From assembly GCA_046331095.1 (NCBI GenBank), contig JAXLRM010000003.1, positions 558,001 to 622,000 of the forward strand: a stretch of 64,000 bases of DNA. The letters are read 5' to 3'. A program made the position numbers and the translations under genes. Source of the stretch: JAIBAC01 sp046331095. GTDB lineage: Bacteria; Actinomycetota; Acidimicrobiia; UBA2766. This document shows positions 23,064 to 30,490 of the stretch, piece by piece (within the stretch, counting starts at the first letter, position 1; every line of letters starts with the position of its first letter). The notes beneath the pieces are model-generated. The model was not told the DNA's origin and searched no databases. It saw only the letters and a list, made by a program, of their open reading frames with translations.

Positions 23064-24447
23064 GCGGCGACGCAAGCTCGGCGTGCGCGTGCGCCTCACC
23101 GGTTTCGCCACGCTGATCGTCGCGGTAGCGCTGGTGACGGGAGCGCTCCTGCTGACGAACCTGCTCCGCGGCCGCCTCGACGAGGCATCCACCACCGCGG
23201 CGCTGCTGCGCGCCCGTGACGTCGCGGGCCTTGCCGCGGGCGGCAACCTCCCCCCGGTCCTGTCCCTGCCCGGGCAGGAATCGGCGGTCGTCCAAGTCGT
23301 CGATCCGACGGGTGCCGTGCTCGCTGCGAGCGAGAACATCGACGGGGAGCCTCCCGTCAGCGCGCGCCGACCCCTGCGTGGACAGGAGCTCGTCTACGAC
23401 GCCGCGGTGGACGCGCTCGACTCGCACGAGTCGATGCGCCTCGTCGCGGTCGCTGCCGACACCGCCACAGGCCCGGTCACCGTTTACGCAGCGGAGAGCC
23501 TCGATCGCGCCACGGAGACGGTGAGCGCCATCGTCGCGCTCCTCGCCGCCGCGATCCCCACCCTCGTGGTGCTCGTCGCGTCGCTGACCTGGTGGGCCGT
23601 CGGGCGGACCCTTCGACCGGTGCGCACCATCACGAGCACCCTCGCCGAGATCACCGCCACCGACCTGCACCGCCGCGTGCCCGAACCGGACACCAACGAC
23701 GACATCGGCCGCCTCGCCACCACCGTCAACGACACGCTGCAGAGACTCGACACCGCCGTCGAGCGACAGCGTCGCTTCGTCGCCGACGCGAGCCACGAGC
23801 TGCGCGGCCCCCTCGCTGCGTTGCGCGCCGACCTCGAGGTGTCGACCACGCACCCCGAGCGCACCGACTGGCACAGCGTCGCCGCCGGCACACTCGGAGA
23901 CGTCGCGCGGCTCCAACAGCTCACCGACGATCTCCTCGTCCTCGCCCGTCTCGGCACCGAACGCACTGCCGTGCCCCAGACGCCGGTCGACCTGTCCGAG
24001 CTCGTACTCGACGAAGGAAACCGTCTCCATCGAAACGGCGTCGCCGTCGCCGTCGACGTCCCTCGAGAAGGTGCCGTCGTCCACGGGAGCGCGCCGCAAC
24101 TGCGCCGCATGGTCCGCAACCTGTTCCACAACGCCGAGCAGCACGCCGCCACGAGGGTCGACATCGGCCTCCGGAGCCGGCAGGGACGTGCTCAGCTCAC
24201 GATCGCCGACGACGGACCGGGGATCGCGCCCGAGGACCGGGCTCGTGTGCTGGAGCCGTTCGTCCGCGTCGACAGCGCGCGCACGCGCGACACCGGCGGC
24301 ACCGGTCTCGGGCTCGCGATCGTCCGCGAGATCGTCGCCGCCCACCACGGAGTCCTGACCTTCGAGGACAACGCCCCCACCGGTGTCATCGTCACGGTGG
24401 GCCTACCGGCGTCGGACCGGGGTCGGCTCGCTTCCTCGATCTCCTGA
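23053..24447 (+). CDS. Two-component sensor histidine kinase
   Basis: A 464-aa kinase. Transmembrane helix 1 is near 15-38 (TGFATLIVAVALVTGALLLTNLL), the exterior sensor about 40-150, helix 2 near 160-180 (IVALLAAAIPTLVVLVASLTWW), then HAMP (GRTLRPVRTITSTLAEITATD). The phosphoacceptor box is RRFVADASHELRGPLAAL, with Gly where Thr is usual after the Arg. The ATPase motifs are NLFHNAEQHAA, ADDGPGIAPEDRARVLEPFVRVD and GGTGLGLAIVREI. ATG at 23053 overlaps the regulator stop by 11 bp. Its signal is unknown; the neighbouring small secreted protein is a candidate partner. Confidence 0.92.
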   Translation: MAGERRRKLGVRVRLTGFATLIVAVALVTGALLLTNLLRGRLDEASTTAALLRARDVAGLAAGGNLPPVLSLPGQESAVVQVVDPTGAVLAASENIDGEPPVSARRPLRGQELVYDAAVDALDSHESMRLVAVAADTATGPVTVYAAESLDRATETVSAIVALLAAAIPTLVVLVASLTWWAVGRTLRPVRTITSTLAEITATDLHRRVPEPDTNDDIGRLATTVNDTLQRLDTAVERQRRFVADASHELRGPLAALRADLEVSTTHPERTDWHSVAAGTLGDVARLQQLTDDLLVLARLGTERTAVPQTPVDLSELVLDEGNRLHRNGVAVAVDVPREGAVVHGSAPQLRRMVRNLFHNAEQHAATRVDIGLRSRQGRAQLTIADDGPGIAPEDRARVLEPFVRVDSARTRDTGGTGLGLAIVREIVAAHHGVLTFEDNAPTGVIVTVGLPASDRGRLASSIS

Positions 24448-24483
24448 CCCCGTGCCGGTAGGACAGCGGTGCGGGATCCTCGT

Positions 24484-24849
24484 TCAGGCCCCGGCCTGGG
24501 CGGCGACGGCGGTCCGCACCTCGTCCATGTCGAGTTCGCGCACCTTGGCGATCAGCTCGTCGAGCGTCGCTGCCGGCAGGGCACCGGGCTGGGAGAAGAC
24601 GAGGATCCCGTCGCGGAACGCCATCAGGGTCGGGATCGACATGATGCCGGCAGCCCCGGCGAGGTCGCGGTTGGCCTCGGTGTCGACCTTGGCGAAGACG
24701 ATGTCGTCGTTCTGCTCGGCGGCGTTCTCGAAGACGGGGGCGAACATGCGGCACGGGCCGCACCAAGACGCCCACCAGTCGACGAGCACGATGCCGTCAC
24801 CGGACACCGTGTCCTCGAACGACTCCGACGTGAGCTCGATGACCGCCAT
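24484..24849 (-). CDS. trxA: Thioredoxin
   Basis: A 121-aa thioredoxin, about 10-15 residues longer than E. coli TrxA at the C-terminus. The active site WASWCGPCRMFAP has the redox pair Cys30/Cys33; the buried Asp (VDWWAS), the cis-Pro loop MSIPTLMAFRDG and FAKVDTEANRDLA are all in place. It reduces disulfides in the cytosol. It lies convergent to the sensor kinase. Its upstream region carries a CsoR/CstR-like palindrome 55 bp before the ATG, so expression may answer to copper or to reactive sulfur species, which is unusual for a housekeeping thioredoxin. Confidence 0.95.
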   Translation of the reverse strand: MAVIELTSESFEDTVSGDGIVLVDWWASWCGPCRMFAPVFENAAEQNDDIVFAKVDTEANRDLAGAAGIMSIPTLMAFRDGILVFSQPGALPAATLDELIAKVRELDMDEVRTAVAAQAGA

Positions 24850-24903
24850 CTCGTGGTTCCTCTCAGGTTGCCGGTCGCGGGTACCGGAGACACGATAGCA
24901 GAT

Positions 24904-24919
24904 ATACCCCCTGGGGTAT
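24904..24919. promoter_or_regulatory. CsoR/CstR-family operator-like palindrome
   Basis: ATACCCC-CT-GGGGTAT, a perfect 7-bp inverted repeat (24904-24910 and 24913-24919). Operators of copper-sensing CsoR and persulfide-sensing CstR repressors typically read like TACCCC...GGGGTA. It lies upstream of trxA and just past the end of the HTH regulator gene. No CsoR-type gene is in the window. Function is inferred from motif likeness. Confidence 0.55.
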
Positions 24920-24927
24920 CTGAGATG

Positions 24928-25593
24928 TCAGGGGGGCGCAGGTGTGATGTGACAGCGCAGCTTGCAGCAGGCACGGCGGGGATCCCTGGCGACGAGCTCG
25001 TCGACCACGATGCCCTCGATGCCGTCGGCGATTCCCTCGGCGATCCCCTTGTGCAGGTCGCACACGATGTCGGGGTCCGCGAGCGCGGCGGACTCGAACG
25101 AACATGCGTTCAGGGTCACGTCCACCTTGGAGCCCTCGATTCGGACCGTTGGCTCGAAGCCTTGACGCGCCATGGCCTGCACGAGCACCGACACCGGTTC
25201 GTCGACGTCTCCGGGGTGCGACACCGGCGGCCGGCTGCGGCGGCCAGCGCGCCTGCCCACCTCGATCGGCTCGTCGCCGCTGCGGATCACCTCGACGAGC
25301 CACTGCGAGAGGTCCTCGTAGGGCCCGGTGGCGCCCCATCGGCCCTCCGCCGCCGGGGCGACGCCGTACACGAGGCGCGGCCGTCCCCTGCCCGTCGGCG
25401 CCGCCTTGGCCTCGGCCAGCAACCCGGCGTCGACGAGCTTCGCGAGGTGTTGGCGGATGGCGTTGTGGTTGAGGCCGAAGTGGCCGGTGAGCTCGGCGAC
25501 GTCCACCGGTGCCGGCGCGTCGACGACGTAGCGGAACACACGGTGGCGCGTCGGATCGCCGAGCGCCTTCGCCTGTTGCTGCAACGTCGTCAT
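24928..25593 (-). CDS. Winged-helix regulator with C-terminal cysteine cluster (possible Fe-S sensor)
   Basis: A 221-aa ArsR/SufR-like transcription factor. The N-terminal winged helix (about 1-85) reads ALGDPTRHRVFRYVVDA, LNHNAIRQHLAKLVDAGLL and GRPRLVYGV. The C-terminal half has NACSFESAAL, PDIVCDLHKG and DPRRACCKLRCHI, giving Cys residues spaced as in SufR-type regulators that bind an Fe-S cluster, plus an extra terminal group. It probably senses iron, oxygen, NO or redox state and controls the adjacent DUF2249 gene (10 bp downstream of whose stop it starts) and the divergent membrane-protein/SufT operon. The metal cofactor is inference. Confidence 0.78.
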   Translation of the reverse strand: MTTLQQQAKALGDPTRHRVFRYVVDAPAPVDVAELTGHFGLNHNAIRQHLAKLVDAGLLAEAKAAPTGRGRPRLVYGVAPAAEGRWGATGPYEDLSQWLVEVIRSGDEPIEVGRRAGRRSRPPVSHPGDVDEPVSVLVQAMARQGFEPTVRIEGSKVDVTLNACSFESAALADPDIVCDLHKGIAEGIADGIEGIVVDELVARDPRRACCKLRCHITPAPP

Positions 25594-25603
25594 GGGTCGG
25601 CTC

Positions 25604-26041
25604 TCAACTCCGTTCGAAGGTGACGCAGAAGTCCCCGCTCTCGATCTGGTCGACCTTGTGGGCGAAGCCCCTGTCGGCCAGCTTCGCCTCGAGCGGCTTG
25701 GGGTCGAACGGGGCGATGACGACGAGGACCTCGTCGTCTTCGAGCTCGTCGACCTTCGCCATGATCCGGCCGAACGGCTCGTCCCCGGCGGCGATGATCG
25801 GTCGCACGTCGATGCTGCGCGCCCGGCTCGTGATGTCGGCCGACCACACCTCGGGGCCCGTCTCGACGGCGTCCCACCTGAAGTGACCCGGACGCGTCGC
25901 GTCGAGCTGGTGGCGCAGCGGCACGGGGTCGTGGTCGTTGACGAGCCGCAGCGTTTCGCCCGACTCCAGGGCGTCGATGCGCGCGAAGATCGCGGGATGG
26001 CGGGCTGCGGGCTCGAGCGGCCTGACGTCGAGGGTCTCCAT
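25604..26041 (-). CDS. DUF2249 domain protein (two tandem domains)
   Basis: A 145-aa protein with two DUF2249 units. The first (about 1-70) starts METLDVRPLEPAARHPAIF and has the HDPVPLRHQLDA motif; the second (about 75-145) has IDVRPIIAAGDEPFGRIMAK and a matching FDPKPLEAKLADRGF motif that lacks the His. DUF2249 genes are often found with nitrite/NO-related, hemerythrin and Fe-S genes; the biochemical role is not known. ATG at 26041 is preferred to a TTG two codons upstream. It forms an operon with the downstream regulator gene and is divergent from the membrane-protein gene. Confidence 0.82.
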   Translation of the reverse strand: METLDVRPLEPAARHPAIFARIDALESGETLRLVNDHDPVPLRHQLDATRPGHFRWDAVETGPEVWSADITSRARSIDVRPIIAAGDEPFGRIMAKVDELEDDEVLVVIAPFDPKPLEAKLADRGFAHKVDQIESGDFCVTFERS

Positions 26042-26063
26042 CTGCAAGCCTCCGGAGGCAGAG

Positions 26064-26081
26064 GGCCTCTTGGCAGAGGCC
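26064..26081. promoter_or_regulatory. Hairpin in the divergent promoter region
   Basis: GGCCTCT-TGGC-AGAGGCC, a perfect 7-bp stem with a 4-nt loop, in the 92-bp gap between the DUF2249 gene and the divergent membrane protein, about 22 bp before the DUF2249 start. It could be an operator or a 5' leader hairpin. Confidence 0.35.
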
Positions 26082-26095
26082 AGCTTCGCCGATTA

Positions 26096-26115
26096 TTCTA
26101 GCTTCCACTAGAGAA
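26096..26115. promoter_or_regulatory. Candidate operator TTCTAG-N6-CTAGAGAA
   Basis: An imperfect inverted repeat, TTCTAG (26096-26101) and CTAGAGAA (26108-26115), in a locally AT-rich spot immediately before the TTG start of the membrane-protein gene. It is a plausible binding site for the Cys-rich winged-helix regulator encoded nearby. Assignment is inference. Confidence 0.35.
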
Positions 26116-26133
26116 ATCAACTCCGAGGCCCCA

Positions 26134-27447
26134 TTGACCGCACCCGCAGGCGCCAAGGCGAACGTCCCTCCGGTGGCTCTTCCGCTCGGCTTCCTCCTCG
26201 CCGGCGGGATCGGCCTCGTCACCTTCGGGGGCGCGATCCTCTTCCACGCCCACACCGCGGTGGCCGCCCCCCAGAACCCCGACACCATCGCCGTGGTCCA
26301 CTTCGGTGTGCTCACCTTCTTGAGCACCGCTGTCCTCGGCGCCCTGCACCAGTTCGGCCCCGTCGTCGGCCAGCGCCGGTTGCGCTCGGTGGCTGCGGCC
26401 TGGGCCACGCTGGCCACGATGGTCACGGCGACCTGGCTGCTCCCCGTCGGGTTCGCGCACGGGCCCAAGAGCCTCGTGATCGCCGCCGCGCTGGTTGGCG
26501 CGGTCGCCGTCTGCCTCGCGGCGTGGAACCTCTCGGGACCCCTGTCCGGACGCGACGGCGGCGTCCCCGTCGCCGGCCTGCGGCTCTCGGTCGCCTATCT
26601 GGTGGGGACCGTGACCTTCGGAGTGGTGTACGCCTTCGACCGCCAGAGCGGATGGTTCGTGCTCCTCGGCCACCGCGTCCTCGCCCACGCGCACCTCGGC
26701 CTGCTCGGCTGGCTCGGCCTGACCTACATGGCGGTCGCCGAGAAGCTGTGGCCCATGTTCCTGCTGGCACACCGGCCGCGGGCGCGCTCGGGGGCATGGG
26801 CGGTGGCGCTGGTCGCGACGGGCACCGCGATCCTCGCCACGGGACTCCTGTTCGCCCAGTCCGTGGTCACCGGCCTCGGGGCCGCGATCGTGATCGGCGG
26901 CGTCGTCGCCCATCTCACCTCTCTCGCCGGGGCGGTCAAGCACCGGCGCCGCTCCCTCGAGTTGCTCCACGCCTTCCTGTTCGCGTCCGCGACCTTCCTC
27001 GTGACCGCGGTCGTGGTCGGCATCCTCGCGGCGCTCGCCCCGGTCGGCACCGTCGTGCGTGGACACCTGGTGTCGGCGGAGGTCGCCTCCCTGATCGCAT
27101 GGCTCGGCCTCGCGGTCATCGGCCACTCGCACAAGATCGTGCCGTTCATCTCCTATGCACGCCTGCGCGAGCGGGGCGTGCAGACCCACAGCAGCGGGCG
27201 GCCACTGCTCTTCGGCGACCTCTTCAACGCCCGCTGGGCGGTCGTCGCGTTCGTCCTCGCGACCGCCGGTTTCGCCGCCGTGGTCGTCGGTATCATCGCG
27301 GGCGCCTCCCCCGTCGTCGCCGCGGGCGGTGCAGCCGTCGCCGCCGCAGGGGCGGTCGCGACCGTCAATCTCGCCATCGGCCCACGCCTCGCGATGCGGG
27401 CGTCGGCAGGACAATCGGAAACCCCCCTGCTGGAGACGACGACATGA
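26134..27447 (+). CDS. Histidine-rich multipass membrane protein, heme-copper-oxidase-subunit-I-like
   Basis: A 437-aa protein with about 12 transmembrane helices. Histidines sit at helix positions suited to heme or metal binding: AILFHAHTAVA (about 37-39), VVHFGVLTFLS, GALHQFGPVV, RVLAHAHLGLLGWLGL (about 186-190) and IGHSHKIVPFISYARL (about 330). This resembles the NnrS and oxidase-subunit-I-like proteins found near DUF2249 genes, which are linked to NO stress or heme handling. It is not a complete oxidase: no subunit II or CuA protein is nearby. TTG at 26134 is the start. Its stop overlaps the Fe-S protein start (ATGA). Confidence 0.7.
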   Translation: MTAPAGAKANVPPVALPLGFLLAGGIGLVTFGGAILFHAHTAVAAPQNPDTIAVVHFGVLTFLSTAVLGALHQFGPVVGQRRLRSVAAAWATLATMVTATWLLPVGFAHGPKSLVIAAALVGAVAVCLAAWNLSGPLSGRDGGVPVAGLRLSVAYLVGTVTFGVVYAFDRQSGWFVLLGHRVLAHAHLGLLGWLGLTYMAVAEKLWPMFLLAHRPRARSGAWAVALVATGTAILATGLLFAQSVVTGLGAAIVIGGVVAHLTSLAGAVKHRRRSLELLHAFLFASATFLVTAVVVGILAALAPVGTVVRGHLVSAEVASLIAWLGLAVIGHSHKIVPFISYARLRERGVQTHSSGRPLLFGDLFNARWAVVAFVLATAGFAAVVVGIIAGASPVVAAGGAAVAAAGAVATVNLAIGPRLAMRASAGQSETPLLETTT

Positions 27448-27788
27448 GCACCGATGCCACCACCACCGCCGCCGACGTCGAGGCCGATGACATCCGTGCC
27501 CGCGTCCTCGATTCGCTGACCCACGTGTGGGACCCCGAGCTCGGTCTCGACGTCGTCAGCCTCGGCCTCGTCTACGACGTCCGCGTCGACGACCGCAGCG
27601 TCACCTTCGACATGACGTTGACGACGCCGGGCTGTCCCGTCTCCGAGTCGCTGCCCCAGGAGGCCGAGGCCGCCGTGGCTTCCGCCCTCGACGGCTACGA
27701 CGTCGCCGTCAACGTCGTGTGGGACCCGCCGTGGACGCCCGAGCGCCTCTCCCCCGAGGCGATGGACCAGCTCGGCTTCCGCAGGTAA
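27444..27788 (+). CDS. MIP18/SufT-family (DUF59) iron-sulfur cluster assembly protein
   Basis: A 114-aa protein of the DUF59/PaaD-SufT family. It has VWDPELGLDVVSLGLVYDVRV near residue 27 and the conserved cysteine loop TTPGCPVSESLPQEAE near residue 64; the following VNVVWDPPWTPERLS matches the family end. Such proteins help deliver or mature Fe-S clusters. A 4-bp overlap with the upstream membrane-protein gene implies the cluster carrier serves that protein or its regulon. It ends just before a large bidirectional hairpin. Confidence 0.88.
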   Translation: MSTDATTTAADVEADDIRARVLDSLTHVWDPELGLDVVSLGLVYDVRVDDRSVTFDMTLTTPGCPVSESLPQEAEAAVASALDGYDVAVNVVWDPPWTPERLSPEAMDQLGFRR

Positions 27789-27808
27789 CCGAGGCGTGAT
27801 CGCGGGAT

Positions 27809-27860
27809 GTATGCCCGATCCGTCGCGCAGAGACGTCTCTGCGCGACGAGCCGGGCATAC
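27809..27860. terminator. Bidirectional terminator: nested palindrome
   Basis: Outer arms GTATGCCCG / CGGGCATAC (27809-27817, 27852-27860) enclose a perfect 26-bp inner palindrome (27822-27847, centre GAGACGTCTC). It lies between the convergent stops at 27788 and 27863 and can fold the same way from either strand. It has no sequence likeness to the AAACGCGGG arrays. Confidence 0.75.
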
Positions 27861-27862
27861 CA

Positions 27863-30088
27863 CTACCAGCGGGTGAGACGGTTCGTCACCGTGACGACCT
27901 TGGTCACGCCGAGCGTGATCGTGGTCGGGTTGCCGTTGAAGGTCGGCGCCAACCATCGCTGCCCGCGGGGGGCCGGTGGCAGCGTCGGCTCCGAGACCGT
28001 GCACTTCGACCTCGTGGGGATGCCCGTGATCGTCACCGATCCCGGCATCGGGTAACTGATCGTCCTGTCGTAGGTCCCGCCGTCGCCTGTGCATGCGACG
28101 TGGACCTTGAACGACGCCCTGTACCCCAAGGGCGCCCCCGTCACCCTCTTGGTGATCTTGAGCGACGACGTGTGACGGATGATCGAGTTCTGCACCGTCA
28201 CAGTCGCCGCCGACCCGGCGGTGATCGTGGCAGGGCTTCCCGTGACCACGGGAGCTCCGTAGTACCAGCCGGCCGGCGCCCCGGTCGGCTTCACTTCGGT
28301 CACGCTGCACACGGTCCCCGCCGGGATCTCGTCGATCGTGGCAGACTGCCCGCCTGCCAGGTTCACCGAGCCCGAGGTCGCGTTGTCGCACGACCAGTCG
28401 ATCGGGAAGGTCCGTGTGACGCCCGAGGTCAGCGGGTCGAACTGCTTGGTGATCGTCAGCGACCCGGCCTCCGACTGCTGGGTCCACGTCTTCGATGCCG
28501 TGTCCGAGAGGGTGCCGACCGCGGCGGTGATCGTGTCGGATCCGGCGTTGGTGCCCGTGTAGCAGTACCGAGCCACACCCGACGCGTTCGTGTTGGCGAA
28601 CCCGGCGCCAGGGTTGGCCCCGGTCACGGCGAAGTCCACACGGACGTCTGCGAGCGGTTGGCCGTTCTGGTCGGTGACGGTTGCGTCGACACAGTGCTCG
28701 CTGTCGACGGGGTTGGTGGCCGTCTTCGGGCTGAGGACGACACTGGTGACGCTGGCGATCGGTGCCAGCGACAACCCACCGGGGTAGCCGTAGGAGTCGT
28801 AGTCGGCGTAGCCGTACATGAACGCTCCGAAGGGCAGCGGTCCGTCCAGGTTGTGCGCCCCCAGGTCGACCGGAACCTGCACCCCGGAGAAGCCCGAGCT
28901 GCCGATCGCCGTGTAGTCCCCGGCGGCCACGGGCACGCCGTCGACGGTGACGCTTCCGACGGCACCGTTCGGGACGACGAGGTTGATGTAGTTGCCATTG
29001 AACCCGGTGGCGGGGGTGGTGACGGTGTAGGAGGCGAGGAACTGCTCGTATGGCGGGATCAGCATCATGAACGGGTCCGACGTAACTCCGTCGAAGCCCG
29101 AGCCGTTCGAGTACTGGGCGACGAGGATCGGCTTGTCGGCCGTGATCGTGGCCGGGCCGTCGATCAACTGCTCGTGCAGCTCGCCGGCTCCCAGCGTGGC
29201 GACTGCGACACCGTTCACCTTCACGGTCGTGCCGGCTTGCGAGGCGATCATCCTGAACGTGTCGCCCCCGACACGGTTGGCGAGCGGCATGGTGACGAAG
29301 CTCTTGCCCCACGTCTCCGTCGGAGGCAGCTCCTCGACGACATGGTCGCAGGCTTGGGTGGACCCGTTGGGGATGTTCGCGCACGCGTGGCCGCCGAACA
29401 CGGCGACCGGCTTGTCCGACGTGACGATCGTGCCCGACAGGTCGGCGGGCTCGGCGTCGGTGTTCTGCAGCAGGTAGGCGTCCCCGGCGTCCATGTTCAC
29501 CGTGTAGGCGACACCGGCGGTGTGCGCACCGGTCGTGACACTCGGGGTGATCGTGGCCGTCGTGGCGTCCTCGGAAGCGACCACGGCGAACTCCGATGCC
29601 TCCACGACATCCACGTTCTTCCACCCGAGCACGACGTAGGACGTGCCCAGGATGTCGGTCGGCAGCCCGAGGTAGGCATCCGTCGTGTACTGGATCCGGT
29701 TGAGTCCGTACACGGAGACCTCGGCGCCGGCGGTGACGTGGATTCCCTTGGCGACCACGGAGTCGGATTCGTAGTCGTTGATCTGGGCCGCGGCCGGGAG
29801 CGGCACCGATGTGACCGACCCGGGTGTGACCGAGAACGCTTGCGTGAACGACAGACCCGGAATCTCGACGGAGCCGGTGGTGGCGGTGTCCCCCGAGATG
29901 AACAACGTCAGCTCCGGGCTGTCGCTGTAGTTGGCAGGGAAGCCCAGCCAGTAGTCGGTGCCGCGACTGTCGCTCGCCGCCTCCGCAGGCGCGCTTGCGA
30001 TAACCATCGTCGTGGCCGCCATCAACGTGGTCACCACGATCGCCATCAGACGGGCTGCCCCGCCCTTTCCCAGGAAGGTTGCTCCCAT
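27863..30088 (-). CDS. Secreted IgGFc-binding-domain surface protein with DUF5979 repeats
   Basis: A 741-aa exported protein. The signal peptide (about 1-39) ends ASAPAEA-A. Residues about 40-440 form an IgGFc_binding-type domain (GTDYWLGFPANY, GTSYVVLGWKNVDV, ADLSGTIVTSDKPVAVFGGHACANIP, HVVEELPPTETWGKSFV). Residues about 445-560 hold an Ig-like Big_1-type domain (SVVLSPKTATNPVDSEHCV, GVARYCYTGTNAGSD). Two DUF5979-like modules follow (SLTITKQFDPL..., SLKITKRVTGAP...), each with a Cys pair. The chain ends TNRLTRW with no sortase motif or final helix, so it is likely released or bound by other means. The ATG at 30088 starts the signal peptide. An adhesin-like role is likely. Confidence 0.85.
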   Translation of the reverse strand: MGATFLGKGGAARLMAIVVTTLMAATTMVIASAPAEAASDSRGTDYWLGFPANYSDSPELTLFISGDTATTGSVEIPGLSFTQAFSVTPGSVTSVPLPAAAQINDYESDSVVAKGIHVTAGAEVSVYGLNRIQYTTDAYLGLPTDILGTSYVVLGWKNVDVVEASEFAVVASEDATTATITPSVTTGAHTAGVAYTVNMDAGDAYLLQNTDAEPADLSGTIVTSDKPVAVFGGHACANIPNGSTQACDHVVEELPPTETWGKSFVTMPLANRVGGDTFRMIASQAGTTVKVNGVAVATLGAGELHEQLIDGPATITADKPILVAQYSNGSGFDGVTSDPFMMLIPPYEQFLASYTVTTPATGFNGNYINLVVPNGAVGSVTVDGVPVAAGDYTAIGSSGFSGVQVPVDLGAHNLDGPLPFGAFMYGYADYDSYGYPGGLSLAPIASVTSVVLSPKTATNPVDSEHCVDATVTDQNGQPLADVRVDFAVTGANPGAGFANTNASGVARYCYTGTNAGSDTITAAVGTLSDTASKTWTQQSEAGSLTITKQFDPLTSGVTRTFPIDWSCDNATSGSVNLAGGQSATIDEIPAGTVCSVTEVKPTGAPAGWYYGAPVVTGSPATITAGSAATVTVQNSIIRHTSSLKITKRVTGAPLGYRASFKVHVACTGDGGTYDRTISYPMPGSVTITGIPTRSKCTVSEPTLPPAPRGQRWLAPTFNGNPTTITLGVTKVVTVTNRLTRW

Positions 30089-30239
30089 GCGTCCCCCGTC
30101 TCCTCGAAGCGCCCGCACTCCCAATGGCGGACGATTCGCACAAAGTACGCTCAGCACCGCGGTTGTCAACCGCCGGCCTGTCCCTCGGGACCCGGCACGC
30201 GGCCACGGCCGTCTATCATCGAGCGCCGCCGACGCCGCA

Positions 30240-30259
30240 GGCGCTTCCGCGGAAGCGCC
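30240..30259. promoter_or_regulatory. Perfect 20-bp palindrome before tRNA-Asn
   Basis: GGCGCTTCCGCGGAAGCGCC is fully self-complementary and ends 14 bp before the tRNA-Asn 5' end. It would sit in the promoter or the 5' leader. It may be a regulator site or a leader hairpin guiding processing. Confidence 0.4.
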
Positions 30260-30273
30260 CTCACGGTCAGCTT

Positions 30274-30349
30274 TCCGGGGTAGCTCAATCGGCAGAGCAT
30301 CTGACTGTTAATCAGAGGGTTGGGAGTTCGAGTCTCCCCCCCGGAGCCA
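30274..30349 (+). tRNA. tRNA-Asn (GTT)
   Basis: A 76-nt cloverleaf: acceptor TCCGGGG pairs with CCCCGGA, discriminator G and encoded CCA; D arm GCTC...GAGC; anticodon stem-loop TCTGA-CTGTTAA-TCAGA with anticodon GTT; T arm GGGAG-TTCGAGT-CTCCC. A 10-bp hairpin starts 20 bp after the CCA. This is a tRNA type often used as an integration site, but no integrase or direct repeat of its 3' end is seen. Confidence 0.97.
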
Positions 30350-30369
30350 CAGAAACCGCAGGTCAGAAG

Positions 30370-30395
30370 GCCTTTCCAGCAGGGACTGGAAAGGC
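30370..30395 (+). terminator. Hairpin terminator after tRNA-Asn
   Basis: GCCTTTCCAG-CAGGGA-CTGGAAAGGC, a perfect 10-bp stem with a 6-nt loop. No T-tract follows. It likely ends the tRNA transcript. The 95 bp between it and the LuxR gene stop hold nothing else I recognise. Confidence 0.7.
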
Positions 30396-30490
30396 GCTGG
30401 CAGCCAAACTGGTAGCCGGCGGCGCAGCCATCCAGTGTGTGGTCCCCGCCGACGGGTCACTACACGCCCCCGCCGCGACCATCGCCGCCG

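Noticed and set aside
26098..27414. 438-aa minus-strand frame
   Set aside because: Antisense to the multipass membrane protein, which has clear helices and a coupled partner gene.
27153..30206. 1017-aa minus-strand frame across several genes
   Set aside because: It is a shifted frame over the surface-protein gene and runs through the SufT-like gene; Arg/His-rich with no recognisable domain.
30274..30395. Integration site of a mobile element at tRNA-Asn
   Set aside because: No integrase, no duplicated tRNA 3' end and no phage genes were seen in the window.
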